Shown piece after piece: positions 48,612-58,490 of a DNA stretch of 64,000 nt. The position numbers and the translations under genes are program-made. The notes under the pieces are model-generated. The model did not search any database. It was not told the origin of the DNA and saw nothing but the letters and a program-made list of their open reading frames with translations. This stretch comes from Gilliamella sp. Choc5-1. Lineage in GTDB: Bacteria; Pseudomonadota; Gammaproteobacteria; Enterobacterales; Orbaceae. Location of the stretch: NCBI RefSeq assembly GCF_001690595.1, contig NZ_LZHH01000122.1, positions 41,097 through 105,096 on the forward strand, in the 5' to 3' direction. Within the stretch, counting starts at the first letter, position 1; every line of letters starts with the position of its first letter.

Positions 48612-49967
48612 ATGGAAACTAAGCAAATCCTCGAAACCATTACAATGATCGAGGAAGAAAAACTCGATATTCGCACAATAACTATGGGTATTTCATTGCT
48701 TGATTGCATTGACAGTGATGGAAAAAAAGCTCGTCAAAAAATTTATAACAAAATTACTCATCTTGCCAAAAACCTTGTTAAAATTGGTGATGAAATCGCA
48801 GCTGAATTTGGCATTCCAATTATTAACAAACGTATTTCAGTTACCCCTATTTCGTTAATCGCTGGTGCAAGTGATGACAAAGATTATGTTGAGTTTGCCA
48901 AAACACTTGATGAAGCTGCCAAAGCGGTTGGTGTCAACTTTATTGGTGGTTTTTCGGCGTTAGTACAAAAGGGTTACCATAAAGGTGATGAGATTTTAAT
49001 AAAATCAATTCCACAAGCACTTGCACAAACAGAACGTGTTTGCTCATCGGTCAATGTTGGTTCTACACAAACTGGGATCAACATGGATGCAGTAAAACAG
49101 ATGGGAAAAATCATCAAAGAAGCCGCAAAGTTAACGGCAGATAACAGCAGTATGGCGTGTGCTAAATTAGTGGTATTTGCCAACGCAGTTGAAGATAATC
49201 CTTTTATGGCTGGTGCTTTTCATGGAGTAGGCGAAGCCGATTGTGTGATTAATGTCGGCGTAAGCGGTCCTGGCGTTGTTAAACGTGCGCTTGAAAAAGT
49301 TAAAGGGGAACCATTTGATGTTGTTGCTGAAACGATCAAAAAAACAGCGTTTAAAATCACTCGTATGGGACAGTTGGTTGGTAAAGAAGCTTCTGAACGT
49401 TTAGGCGTTAAATTTGGTATCGTTGATTTATCATTAGCACCAACTCCTGCAATTGGTGATTCGGTTGCTCATATACTCGAAGAAATGGGATTACAAGCCG
49501 TTGGTACCCATGGCACTACAGCTGCACTAGCGATGCTCAATGATGCCGTAAAAAAAGGTGGCGTAATGGCCTGCGGTCATGTTGGTGGATTAAGTGGTGC
49601 ATTTATTCCTGTTTCTGAAGATACAGGAATGATTGATGCAGTAAATAATGGCGCACTTAATCTTGAAAAACTTGAGGCAATGACCTGTGTTTGCTCGGTT
49701 GGGCTTGATATGATAGCGATTCCAGGTGACACACCTGCTGAAACTATTTCTGCGATCATCGCTGACGAAGCAGCAATAGGTGTAATTAATCATAAAACAA
49801 CTGCTGTTCGCATAATTCCTGCTATAGGATTAAACGTTGGCGACAATATTGAATTTGGAGGGCTACTTGGTCATGCGCCAGTTATGCCAGTAAATAAATT
49901 TAGTTCATGTGATTTTATTAATCGTGGTGGACGAATTCCTGCGCCAATTCATTCATTTAAAAATTAA
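48612..49967 (+). CDS. DUF711 (UPF0210) family protein
   Basis: The 451-residue product matches the UPF0210 pattern: [32 protein letters not shown] at the start, [27 protein letters not shown] and [15 protein letters not shown]. The structure of a pneumococcal member has been described as resembling glycyl-radical enzymes, but I see no glycyl-radical motif and the activity is unknown. The preceding ACT gene may sense its metabolite. The pair is best known from Firmicutes, so horizontal acquisition is possible; base composition gives no clear sign. Confidence 0.85.
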   Translation: METKQILETITMIEEEKLDIRTITMGISLLDCIDSDGKKARQKIYNKITHLAKNLVKIGDEIAAEFGIPIINKRISVTPISLIAGASDDKDYVEFAKTLDEAAKAVGVNFIGGFSALVQKGYHKGDEILIKSIPQALAQTERVCSSVNVGSTQTGINMDAVKQMGKIIKEAAKLTADNSSMACAKLVVFANAVEDNPFMAGAFHGVGEADCVINVGVSGPGVVKRALEKVKGEPFDVVAETIKKTAFKITRMGQLVGKEASERLGVKFGIVDLSLAPTPAIGDSVAHILEEMGLQAVGTHGTTAALAMLNDAVKKGGVMACGHVGGLSGAFIPVSEDTGMIDAVNNGALNLEKLEAMTCVCSVGLDMIAIPGDTPAETISAIIADEAAIGVINHKTTAVRIIPAIGLNVGDNIEFGGLLGHAPVMPVNKFSSCDFINRGGRIPAPIHSFKN

Positions 49968-50192
49968 TGTATCAGTTTTCAATAAAATAACTATTTTATT
50001 TATCATTTTGTTTATCACGCCTACAATAATAAAGTAGGCGAGGTATCCAAAACTAAAATGCTGTATCGAATTTAAACAAATATTTCAAAATACAAAAGAT
50101 CAAAAGCAAAAATTTAAGATACGAATCAATCTTGTTTAAATTAAAAATTTCAGCTATTGTAACCCTAATTATGTCATTATAAGGATATTATT

Positions 50193-50645
50193 ATGTACTG
50201 TCCGTTTTGTAATGCAGATGATACAAAGGTGATCGATTCACGTCTTGTTGGTGAAGGATTTCAAGTCCGACGTAGACGGCAATGTGTTGAATGTAATGAA
50301 AGATTTACTACATTTGAAGTTGCTGAATTAATTATGCCTAATGTCATTAAAAGCAATAAAGTTCGCGAACCATTCAATGAAGATAAATTACGTAATGGTA
50401 TGAAAAGGGCTCTTGAAAAACGCCCAGTGAGTTTTGATGCCATTGAAGATGCGATTACACGTATAAAATCTAAACTAAGAGCAACAGGTGAACGTGAAGT
50501 CCCAGCAAAATTAATTGGTGACTATGTGATTGAAGAACTTAAAAATCTAGATAAAATTGCTTATATTCGTTTTGCTTCGGTTTATTTTAGTTTTGACGAT
50601 ATCGAACAATTTAGTAATGAAATTGCTAAGTTACAACAAAAATAA
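50193..50645 (+). CDS. nrdR: Transcriptional repressor NrdR
   Basis: NrdR represses ribonucleotide reductase genes in response to ATP/dATP. The 150 residues hold a zinc ribbon (C3, C6, C31, C34) and an ATP-cone domain ([24 protein letters not shown]). Length is standard (149 in E. coli). It precedes ribD by 8 bases, the usual order. A hairpin (CGCCTAC/GTAGGCG, 50018-50040) lies upstream without a U-tract. Confidence 0.95.
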   Translation: MYCPFCNADDTKVIDSRLVGEGFQVRRRRQCVECNERFTTFEVAELIMPNVIKSNKVREPFNEDKLRNGMKRALEKRPVSFDAIEDAITRIKSKLRATGEREVPAKLIGDYVIEELKNLDKIAYIRFASVYFSFDDIEQFSNEIAKLQQK

Positions 50646-50653
50646 TCAACAAT

Positions 50654-51784
50654 ATGACTGCAATTTGCAATAAAGATCACTTCTATATGCAACAAGCCAT
50701 TGATTTGGCTAAGCTTGGTCGTTTTACAACAACACCAAATCCTAATGTTGGCTGTGTCATTGTTAAAGATGATCAAATAATTGGCAAAGGTTATCACCAA
50801 AAAGCTGGTGAGCCTCATGCCGAAGTTCATGCACTAAAAATGGCTGGTGATGAGGCAATCGGCGCAACAGCTTATGTGACATTAGAGCCTTGTAGTCATT
50901 TTGGTCGAACACCTCCTTGTGCTGATGCGCTTATTAAAGCTGGCATCATTCGTGTAGTAATTGCGATGCAAGATCCTAACCCTAATGTTGCAGGTAATGG
51001 TATTAAACGCTTAAAAGAAGCAGGAATAGATGTCACCATTGGCGTTTTAACTGAGCAAGCAGAAGCTATTAATAAAGGCTTTTTAAAACTCATGAGAACA
51101 GGTTTGCCTTATATTCAACTTAAACTAGCCGCCTCATTAGATGGTAAAATTGCCATGGCATCTGGTGAAAGCAAATGGATAACATCAAATAAGGCAAGAG
51201 AAGATGTGCAACAGTTCCGAGCTCAAGCAAGCTGTATTTTAAGTACTCGTGCGACTGTGCAAGCTGATAATGCAAGTTTAACAGTTAGATATAACGAATT
51301 ACCTGATGAAATAAAAAAAATCTACCTACCGGAAAAAATTCGGCAACCTATTCGTGTAATTATTGACAGTCAAGATCAGCTAATAGGTACTGAAAATATT
51401 TTCAATCAGCCAGGTGAAACATGGGTAGTACGAAAAAAAGATAGCCTTATTGCAAAACAAAATACCAAATTAATTATAGAATCATCTAGTTGTAAACAAA
51501 TAGATTTATCTAAATTGTTTGCATTATTAGCCGAAAAACAAATCAATTCGGTTTGGGTTGAAGCTGGTGCTCATCTAGCTGGAGCTCTAATAGAACTAGA
51601 TTTAGTGGATGAATTAATTATTTATTATGCACCAAAATTACTTGGTCATAATGCGTTAGATATGTGTATATTGCCAAATCTGCAAAAGCTTTCATTAGCA
51701 CCACAATTTCAATTTGAATCGGTTGCTATGGTGGGCGATGATCTTCGACTTATTTTAAAAAGAAAATTACTTGCAACTTTGTAA
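50654..51784 (+). CDS. ribD: Riboflavin biosynthesis deaminase/reductase RibD
   Basis: RibD deaminates and then reduces the pyrimidine intermediate of riboflavin synthesis. The N-terminal CMP/dCMP deaminase-like domain has zinc ligands His55 (PHAEVHAL), Cys80 and Cys89 (PCSHFGRTPPCADAL). The reductase domain begins near LPYIQLKLAASLDGKIAMASGESKWIT. Length is 376 aa. The ribE and nusB genes that follow nrdR-ribD in E. coli are absent here. Confidence 0.94.
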   Translation: MTAICNKDHFYMQQAIDLAKLGRFTTTPNPNVGCVIVKDDQIIGKGYHQKAGEPHAEVHALKMAGDEAIGATAYVTLEPCSHFGRTPPCADALIKAGIIRVVIAMQDPNPNVAGNGIKRLKEAGIDVTIGVLTEQAEAINKGFLKLMRTGLPYIQLKLAASLDGKIAMASGESKWITSNKAREDVQQFRAQASCILSTRATVQADNASLTVRYNELPDEIKKIYLPEKIRQPIRVIIDSQDQLIGTENIFNQPGETWVVRKKDSLIAKQNTKLIIESSSCKQIDLSKLFALLAEKQINSVWVEAGAHLAGALIELDLVDELIIYYAPKLLGHNALDMCILPNLQKLSLAPQFQFESVAMVGDDLRLILKRKLLATL

Positions 51785-51845
51785 AGGGTTAATAACTTTT
51801 TTCAGTAACATTCAAAACTAAAAATTTAATAGTAAGTTAGCCGGT

Positions 51846-52298
51846 ATGTATCAAATAACAAGATTCGCCACACTTGATATCGATCTTTTTTTTAATTTAG
51901 ATGAGTATCGTATTATCGAAGACTTCGGTTATGGTGATATTTCAGGAATAGGAAAAGTCTGTGGTTATCAAATTCTCTTTTTTTATATTTCGGATAATGT
52001 TGAGGCATTATCAATTGATGAAGTTATAGACAACACTTTCTTATGTGATAAAGCAAATCAAATTTTAGGTTTTCTTGGTTTTGACTTTAAAATTGGTCAG
52101 TCGTTTAAGTTAACCAATCAGTTTAATCATAATTATAGATTTAAAGATCATATCTATGAAGATCACGTGCGTTATTATTATGTTTTCGATAACATTTTTA
52201 TTACTTTAGGTATTAATTTGGAAGGGATTTTGGTTTCATTTGAAATGGTTAACAATCAATGTATTATCAATAATCGCCTTGAAATTTTTAGATCTTAG
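51846..52298 (+). CDS. Protein of unknown function
   Basis: The 150-residue product is acidic and aromatic-rich (many Phe, Tyr and Asp) and has no signal peptide or membrane helix. I recognise no family. Repeats of FNLDEYR/YGDISGIGKVCGY and FKDHIYEDHVRYYYVF resemble small cytosolic immunity-type proteins in composition only. It follows ribD by 61 bases. A ribosome site is not obvious; the ATG is preceded by AGTTAGCCGGT. Confidence 0.6.
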   Translation: MYQITRFATLDIDLFFNLDEYRIIEDFGYGDISGIGKVCGYQILFFYISDNVEALSIDEVIDNTFLCDKANQILGFLGFDFKIGQSFKLTNQFNHNYRFKDHIYEDHVRYYYVFDNIFITLGINLEGILVSFEMVNNQCIINNRLEIFRS

Positions 52299-52369
52299 CA
52301 TTGTCTTTAAATTTTACTTAAAACATAAAGTTGCTAGCCACTGTTAGTCATTTTCAAGAGATCGTGTAA

Positions 52370-52405
52370 AATCCCATGAGTATAAACAAGGTTACTTATG
52401 GGATT
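52370..52405 (-). terminator. Hairpin after the PTS operon
   Basis: AATCCCATGAGT (52370-52381) pairs with ACTTATGGGATT (52394-52405) with one G-T pair. It lies just beyond the end of the minus-strand PTS EIIA gene, so it probably ends that operon, though the U-tract on the minus strand is short. Confidence 0.5.
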
Positions 52406-52412
52406 ATTAATA

Positions 52413-52850
52413 CTAACTACCTTGAAGAATTGCTAATAAATCCTCCGGAGTTTTAACTGCGTGAATTCGTGTTAGCGTATCTTCAGCAATCACTGCTCGG
52501 GTTAGTTGACGTAAAATATCTAAATGTTCATTGGCTTTTGCAGCAATACCAATGACAACATAAGCTATATTATTATCTTCGTCCCAATTGACTCCTTCAG
52601 GATAATATATGATTTTGATTCCAGTTTGGATAACACTATCACGTTTTTCCGTTGTACCGTGTGGAATGGCGATTCCGTTACCTAAAAAAGTCGAAATTTG
52701 TTTATCACGATCAAACATTGCTTGGGTATAGTCATCTTTGACTAACTTAGCTTGGATCATCTTTTCTGATACATCTTTAATTGCTTCTTTTTTAGAATAG
52801 GATCCAGTTACGATTGAAATATCATGTACTGTCAAATTTAATGTGCTCAT
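52413..52850 (-). CDS. PTS fructose/mannitol-type EIIA component
   Basis: This 145-residue single-domain EIIA has the phospho-acceptor His64 in GNGIAIPHGTTEKRDSV. Unlike E. coli FruB it has no HPr-like domain, so it should take phosphate from the general HPr (27016-27273). It follows the EIIBC gene by 56 bases and ends a four-gene minus-strand operon. The sugar is not determined by this subunit. Confidence 0.88.
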   Translation of the reverse strand: MSTLNLTVHDISIVTGSYSKKEAIKDVSEKMIQAKLVKDDYTQAMFDRDKQISTFLGNGIAIPHGTTEKRDSVIQTGIKIIYYPEGVNWDEDNNIAYVVIGIAAKANEHLDILRQLTRAVIAEDTLTRIHAVKTPEDLLAILQGS

Positions 52851-52906
52851 TTCTATTCCTTACTAAAATGAATATACCGAAATAAATCGGTATATTTCTT
52901 GATTGA

Positions 52907-54316
52907 TTAAACTGATTTTTTGGCAACTAATTGTCGATTTTGATGAATACGTACTAAACCTAATAAAATAGCGCCAACTAGTGCACCTACGAAGATACAG
53001 CCTACCCATAAAAATGGTTTATTAACCAATGGCAGAACTAAAAATCCTCCATGTGGCGCTGGAACTTGAATTTGACATATGAATGTCAATACTGATGCAA
53101 TTGCAGAAGATAACATCATAATTGGAATTACTCGCAAAGGATCCTTAGCCGCAAATGGGATTGCACCTTCTGTAATATGTGTCGAACCTAAAACATAGTT
53201 AACAAGTCCAGCAGCACGTTCTTCTTCTGTGAAAGCTTTGCTGCGGAAAATAGTGGTAGAGAATGCAATAACAAAGGGTGGTACTATACAAGCAGCAGAC
53301 ACACCTGCCATGAAATAGAAATTTCCTTCACCTAACAACATAGTGCCAGTAACATACGCTGCTTTATTAACAGGACCACCAAAGTCAAACGAACACATTG
53401 CTCCAATAACAATACCGAGTAAAACAGGATTTGCAGATTGTAATGATTCAAGGAAAGATTTCATTCCATTATTAATACTTGCAATTGGACCACCAAGTAA
53501 AAACATACCTGCACCGATAACAAATACACCAATTAATGGCATAATAAAAATCGATTTAAGTCCTTCAAATGAACGGGGTAATCCATCTAACATTTTTTTG
53601 ACATAAAGCATTAAATAGCCTGCTGCAAAGCCAGCTATAATTCCGCCTAAGAATCCTGCACCGGTAATGTTGGCAATTAAGCCACCAACAAAACCAGCCA
53701 CCATACCAGGTTTTCCACCTATTGAATAGGCAATAAACCCAGTAAAAATTGGTACCATTATGCCAAATGCTTGCCCACCTATTTTCATTAACAATGCAGC
53801 AAATTCATTATATTGGGCATTATTAGGGTCAGCTGAATAGATTCCCCATAAAAATGATAAAGCAATTAGTACTCCACCAGCGACAACAAATGGTAGCATG
53901 TTTGACACACCACTCATTAAGTGTTTATAGATTTGGCGTCCAATCGATTCTTTTACTTGGTTTGATGAAACTGTGTTATTAGTGCTATTTTGTGCGCCTT
54001 TACGAACAGGAACTGTACCTGACATAATTTTTTCGATTAGTGCTGCAGCCTTATGTATACCGTCTTTAACCGGTACTTCAAGCACGGGTAAACCATTAAA
54101 GCGATCTGGATTGACATCTTTATCTGCTGCAATAATAACGCCAATTGCATTGACAATATCAGCATCAGTAATGGCGTTATCAATACCACCAGCACCATTG
54201 GTTTCCACTTTTATTTCGGCTCCAGCCTTTTGGGCCGCTGATTTTAAGGCCTCTTCAGCCATATAAGTATGCGCGATACCGGTTGGGCAGCCTGTAACGG
54301 CTAATATTTTTTTCAT
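52907..54316 (-). CDS. PTS fructose-type EIIBC component
   Basis: Residues 1-100 are an EIIB domain with phospho-Cys10 in AVTGCPTGIAHTYMAEE. Residues about 125-460 are an EIIC domain with many membrane helices (MLPFVVAGGVLIALSFLWG, SFDFGGPVNKAAYVTG, GAIPFAAKDPLRVIP). It belongs to the fructose/mannitol superfamily. The neighbouring TBP aldolase and tagatose-kinase-like genes suggest that D-tagatose or a related ketose could be the substrate, taken up as the 1-phosphate. Confidence 0.9.
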   Translation of the reverse strand: MKKILAVTGCPTGIAHTYMAEEALKSAAQKAGAEIKVETNGAGGIDNAITDADIVNAIGVIIAADKDVNPDRFNGLPVLEVPVKDGIHKAAALIEKIMSGTVPVRKGAQNSTNNTVSSNQVKESIGRQIYKHLMSGVSNMLPFVVAGGVLIALSFLWGIYSADPNNAQYNEFAALLMKIGGQAFGIMVPIFTGFIAYSIGGKPGMVAGFVGGLIANITGAGFLGGIIAGFAAGYLMLYVKKMLDGLPRSFEGLKSIFIMPLIGVFVIGAGMFLLGGPIASINNGMKSFLESLQSANPVLLGIVIGAMCSFDFGGPVNKAAYVTGTMLLGEGNFYFMAGVSAACIVPPFVIAFSTTIFRSKAFTEEERAAGLVNYVLGSTHITEGAIPFAAKDPLRVIPIMMLSSAIASVLTFICQIQVPAPHGGFLVLPLVNKPFLWVGCIFVGALVGAILLGLVRIHQNRQLVAKKSV

Positions 54317-54327
54317 AACAATCTCCT

Positions 54328-55251
54328 TTACTTGATTAGGGTAACTTCAAGTTGATCCATATAGATATTGATTTTATTCAGTAAACCTAATCCGTCTGAT
54401 TCTGCAACGTTAGCACCTGTTGCTGATGCCTTTTTTATAGCTTTTTCAATATGTTGTTGTTCAGGTAGCCATTCACTAAGAAAGGCGGCTAGTGACGCAT
54501 CACCAGCACAAGCCGAGCTAATTAATTTGATTTTTACAGCATTGCAAAACCAAATATTAGTCCCATTAGAAAAGTAAAGCCCTTTAGCGCCCATGGTTAA
54601 TAAAATATTTCTCGCTCCTTGTGCATGAATATTTTCTAGTGCAGCAATGACTTGTGATTTTGTTTTCGTTTCAAAGCCAAAAATCTCTTTTACTTCATCA
54701 TCATTAGGTTTAATTAATAGTGGTTTATAGGAGAGTAAATCACCTAATTTTGGGTGACTAATATCAAGGATAACTTGAATATTTTTTTTGTTGCATAAAT
54801 TTAAAATAGCCTCGTAATATTCAGATTCAATATTATTTGGCAAGCTACCACTGATGACTAAATAACTATTGTTAACCAGTGATTCAATAATAGTTAGCAT
54901 TTCTGTTTTTTTATCATTAGGTATAAACGGACCTTTACTGACTAATTTATATTCGTTTTCATTATCACTGATAAAAACATTAATACGCGTGATATCATCA
55001 ATAAAACAGGGTTTTGTCTTGACCTGTATTTTCGTTAGTTCATCAATAATATATTTACCAGAAAATCCACCAAAGAATCCTAATGCACAAGTAGGGCTAT
55101 CAAATCTATGCAATACGATTGAAACATTGACTCCTTTGCCATTCGGGCTATATTCAGTATGAGAGGTTCGATTAACGGCATTAGGGGTAAGCCCTTGACA
55201 ATGAATATTCATATCGATTGCAGTGTTAAGTGTTAATGTATAGATCATCAT
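54328..55251 (-). CDS. PfkB-family sugar phosphate kinase (1-phosphofructokinase/tagatose-6-phosphate kinase type)
   Basis: The product starts MMIYTLTLNTAIDMNIHCQGL and has SPNGKGVNVSIVLHRF, LVISGSLPNN and a C-terminal phosphate-binding motif. The usual GAGD is CAGD here (SSACAGDASLA), with the catalytic Asp kept; the Gly to Cys change is unusual. FruK/LacC enzymes phosphorylate fructose-1-P or tagatose-6-P to the bisphosphate, which the adjacent aldolase would split. I chose ATG 55251, since the longer frame to 55284 overlaps the aldolase gene and lacks the family start; GAGG precedes it. Confidence 0.85.
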   Translation of the reverse strand: MMIYTLTLNTAIDMNIHCQGLTPNAVNRTSHTEYSPNGKGVNVSIVLHRFDSPTCALGFFGGFSGKYIIDELTKIQVKTKPCFIDDITRINVFISDNENEYKLVSKGPFIPNDKKTEMLTIIESLVNNSYLVISGSLPNNIESEYYEAILNLCNKKNIQVILDISHPKLGDLLSYKPLLIKPNDDEVKEIFGFETKTKSQVIAALENIHAQGARNILLTMGAKGLYFSNGTNIWFCNAVKIKLISSACAGDASLAAFLSEWLPEQQHIEKAIKKASATGANVAESDGLGLLNKINIYMDQLEVTLIK

Positions 55252-55259
55252 CTTGGCCT

Positions 55260-56138
<879 letters not shown>

Positions 56139-56156
56139 TCACTTTGTATTATGTTA

Positions 56157-56212
56157 ATAACTTTTGTTTTGAAAATTAATTTACTTAATTATGATTTCAA
56201 AACGAAAGTTAT
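56157..56212. promoter_or_regulatory. Operator O1, 18-bp inverted repeat
   Basis: ATAACTTTTGTTTTGAAA (56157-56174) and TTTCAAAACGAAAGTTAT (56195-56212) are inverted repeats agreeing at 17 of 18 bases, with a 20-base spacer. They probably bind the DeoR-family protein encoded next door. The repeat lies about 45 bp upstream of the aldolase start codon. Confidence 0.75.
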
Positions 56213-56226
56213 GCTAGTAATAATAC

Positions 56227-56242
56227 CGTGAGTTAGATCACA
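56227..56242. promoter_or_regulatory. CRP-cAMP binding site
   Basis: CGTGA-GTTAGA-TCACA matches the CRP consensus TGTGA-N6-TCACA at 9 of 10 bases, with A/T-rich flanks. It lies between the two operators, where CRP could activate either arm. This ties the locus to catabolite control through Crr. Confidence 0.75.
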
Positions 56243-56260
56243 AAAATTAACATTACTTTT

Positions 56261-56297
56261 AAAACGAAATAAAAAAGATTGATAAATTTTCGTTTTG
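56261..56297. promoter_or_regulatory. Operator O2, second inverted repeat
   Basis: AAAACGAAAT (56261-56270) and ATTTTCGTTTT (56286-56296) form a second inverted pair of the same half-site as O1. Two operators either side of a CRP site are compatible with repression by looping; that is inference. Confidence 0.65.
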
Positions 56298-56459
56298 ATA
56301 GTTAACATGTGTATGTGAAACGCTGTGGGATAAAAAATGTTAATTATTAATAGTATGATTTATAAGATAAAATTCTAATAATAGTTTGATGTTGACCTAA
56401 TATATGATTAATTCTATTATCACTATCCTTAATTTTTATCTATGGCGTAGGAAATAAAA

Positions 56460-57281
56460 TTGGTTAGAGCATCTTCAGGTTTATTAAAACGACGATTACA
56501 AATTGCAGAAATTGTTCGTAAGCAAGGTGAAGTTAAAGTTGATGAATTATCTGAATTGCTTCAGGTCTCAAATGTGACTATTCGTCAAGATTTAACTTAT
56601 TTAGAGCAGCAAGGATATTTAAAGCGTTCTTTTGGTGGTGCAATTTATGTTACCCCTGAAGGTGTGTTTAATCAGCTAAGTGTCAATACACCAAGTTATA
56701 TACAAAGTAATAGTTGTGATATTGAATTAGTCAAAACCTGTTTAAGCTATATTAATGATGGTGATACATTGTTTTTAAGCCATGGAAATTTGATAAGAAA
56801 ATTGATTCCGTTTTTACATTGCAAAAAATCATTAATACTTATTATGAATGACATTAGTAGTGCACAATTAGCGAAAGAGTTTACCGATGCTGAGGTAGTG
56901 CTTGTTGGTGGAGCCATACTGGAAGGGAATCTTTTGTTAGATAACAAAATGATCAATTTTATTTTGAATCAATTTTCTATATCGCATTTTGTTACCGAAT
57001 TAAGTTCAATCAATACTGATAATCAATTGATTATTGAAAGTTTAGAACAGGTTAGAATTTATCAACAAATAATGAAAAAAGCAGCACATACAATTGGCAT
57101 ATTACCGCAACGTATTATTCATAATAATGATAATAGTATTGGAACTTTAGTTGATATTGATATGGTGATGTTATCAAGATCTGCTGTAACCGAGTATCAT
57201 CAACAATTATTAGATGCTAATTTTGAGCAGCTTATTTCAAATAAATATTGTGTAACTTATCAAAATAAATTGGAGACATAA
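56460..57281 (+). CDS. DeoR-family transcriptional regulator
   Basis: The 273-residue protein has an N-terminal DeoR HTH (RRLQIAEIVRKQGEVKVDELSELLQVSNVTIRQDLTYLE is split by no gap) followed by GYLKRSFGGAIY and a C-terminal sugar-phosphate-sensing domain (LVGGAILEGNLLLDNKM). It resembles AgaR/GatR-type regulators. The start is a TTG, fixed by TAGGAAA upstream. It is transcribed away from the PTS operon and precedes the kinase gene by 1 base; the operators O1/O2 are its likely targets. Confidence 0.87.
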   Translation: MVRASSGLLKRRLQIAEIVRKQGEVKVDELSELLQVSNVTIRQDLTYLEQQGYLKRSFGGAIYVTPEGVFNQLSVNTPSYIQSNSCDIELVKTCLSYINDGDTLFLSHGNLIRKLIPFLHCKKSLILIMNDISSAQLAKEFTDAEVVLVGGAILEGNLLLDNKMINFILNQFSISHFVTELSSINTDNQLIIESLEQVRIYQQIMKKAAHTIGILPQRIIHNNDNSIGTLVDIDMVMLSRSAVTEYHQQLLDANFEQLISNKYCVTYQNKLET

Positions 57282-57282
57282 T

Positions 57283-58248
57283 ATGCATTTTAAAATCTGC
57301 ACGATAGGTGAACTGCTAGTTGAGTTTTTAGCAAAAGAACAAAATCAGCGTTTCGATCAAGCTGGGGAGTTTATCGGCCCTTTTGTTAGTGGCGCCCCTG
57401 CAATATTTGCAGATCAAGTTGCAAAATTAGGTTTTCCCGTTGTTTTTTTTAGTTGTGTAGGAAAAGATATTTTTGGGAAAATGTGCATCCATCGCCTTAA
57501 AAGTGATGGTGTTATTATTGATGGTATTACTCCACATAATAAGGCCAATACAGGTAGTGCGTTTGTTACTTATAAAGGTTCTAATGAAAGAGATTTTATT
57601 TTTAACATTCCAAATAGTGCATGTGGTTTACTTTCGTTTAACCATATTAATGAAAACTTATTAAGAGATTGTACTCATTTGCATGTAATGGGATCATCAC
57701 TTTATTCATTTCGTGTGATTGATGCTATGAGAAAAGCATTGGATATCATCAAAAGTAAAGGCGGTACAATTTCATTTGATCCTAATCTGCGCAAAGAAAT
57801 GTTTGATATACCAGAAATGGAACAATCTTTCGATTATATTATGGAGTATACCGATATATTTTTACCCAGTGAAAGCGAAGTTAGCTATTTCATTAACAAT
57901 AATGAAAATGAACAACAAACTATGTTTAAGTTGCTTAAAAAAGGCATTAAACATATTGTGGTAAAAGGGGGAGCTAAAGGAGCTAAATATTATGGACTTG
58001 ATGAACAAGGTCATTTACAAACACTTCATGTTGATGGATACAAGGTCAACTCAATAGATCCAACTGGTGCGGGAGATTGTTTCGGGGCAACATTTGTCAG
58101 TTTAATGTTAGCAGGTTACTCTGTTGAACAAGCCTTGCAATATGCTAACGCTAGCGGCGCTTTAGCCGTATCTAAAAAAGGTCCTATGGAAGGAACTTCT
58201 ACATTAGCTGAACTAAAACATTTCCTTTTTCATACTTCAATTGAGTAG
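57283..58248 (+). CDS. PfkB-family sugar kinase, tagatose-kinase-like
   Basis: The 321-residue product starts KICTIGELLVEFLAKEQNQ and has GPFVSGAPAIFADQVAKLG, FFSCVGKDIFGKM and the C-terminal DPTGAGDCFGATFVSL with the catalytic Asp. The SGAPAIFxxQVAKLG segment is what I recall of TagK-type tagatose kinases, in contrast to the SGGNP of most ribokinases. Kinases so annotated act on D-tagatose or D-tagatose-1-P. It is coupled to the DeoR gene, with a 1-base gap. 2-keto-3-deoxygluconate or fructose kinase activity cannot be excluded. Confidence 0.75.
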   Translation: MHFKICTIGELLVEFLAKEQNQRFDQAGEFIGPFVSGAPAIFADQVAKLGFPVVFFSCVGKDIFGKMCIHRLKSDGVIIDGITPHNKANTGSAFVTYKGSNERDFIFNIPNSACGLLSFNHINENLLRDCTHLHVMGSSLYSFRVIDAMRKALDIIKSKGGTISFDPNLRKEMFDIPEMEQSFDYIMEYTDIFLPSESEVSYFINNNENEQQTMFKLLKKGIKHIVVKGGAKGAKYYGLDEQGHLQTLHVDGYKVNSIDPTGAGDCFGATFVSLMLAGYSVEQALQYANASGALAVSKKGPMEGTSTLAELKHFLFHTSIE

Positions 58249-58284
58249 TTATTAAAATTAATGTGATTATCGGAATTATAGGCA

Positions 58285-58313
58285 AAAAAAACCCAATAAC
58301 AAAAGTTATTGGG
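58285..58313 (-). terminator. Terminator of hemW (minus strand)
   Basis: CCCAATAAC (58292-58300) pairs perfectly with GTTATTGGG (58305-58313) around AAAA. On the minus strand it is followed by seven or eight Us (58284-58291). It may also stop the convergent kinase transcript. Confidence 0.8.
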
Positions 58314-58490
58314 AAAACATAAGGAATAGGAAAACAATGAAATAATACATTGTCGAGACATAGTATGTACTTTTTTTTGAAGAAAGTCTGTAAAGATATG
58401 TGAATAATTTATTAAATAGTTCGTATCTATCATGTTAAATAAACGTAAAGGATAAGTTTTTAGATAAATATAGATATTTCAAAATGTTAT

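Noticed and set aside
50018..50040. Hairpin before nrdR as a terminator of the DUF711 gene
   Set aside because: The stem (7 bp) is clear but there is no U-tract on either strand, so it was not listed as a terminator.
58230..58433. 67-codon minus-strand frame after hemW
   Set aside because: It spans the hemW terminator and the end of the convergent kinase gene and has no supporting signals.
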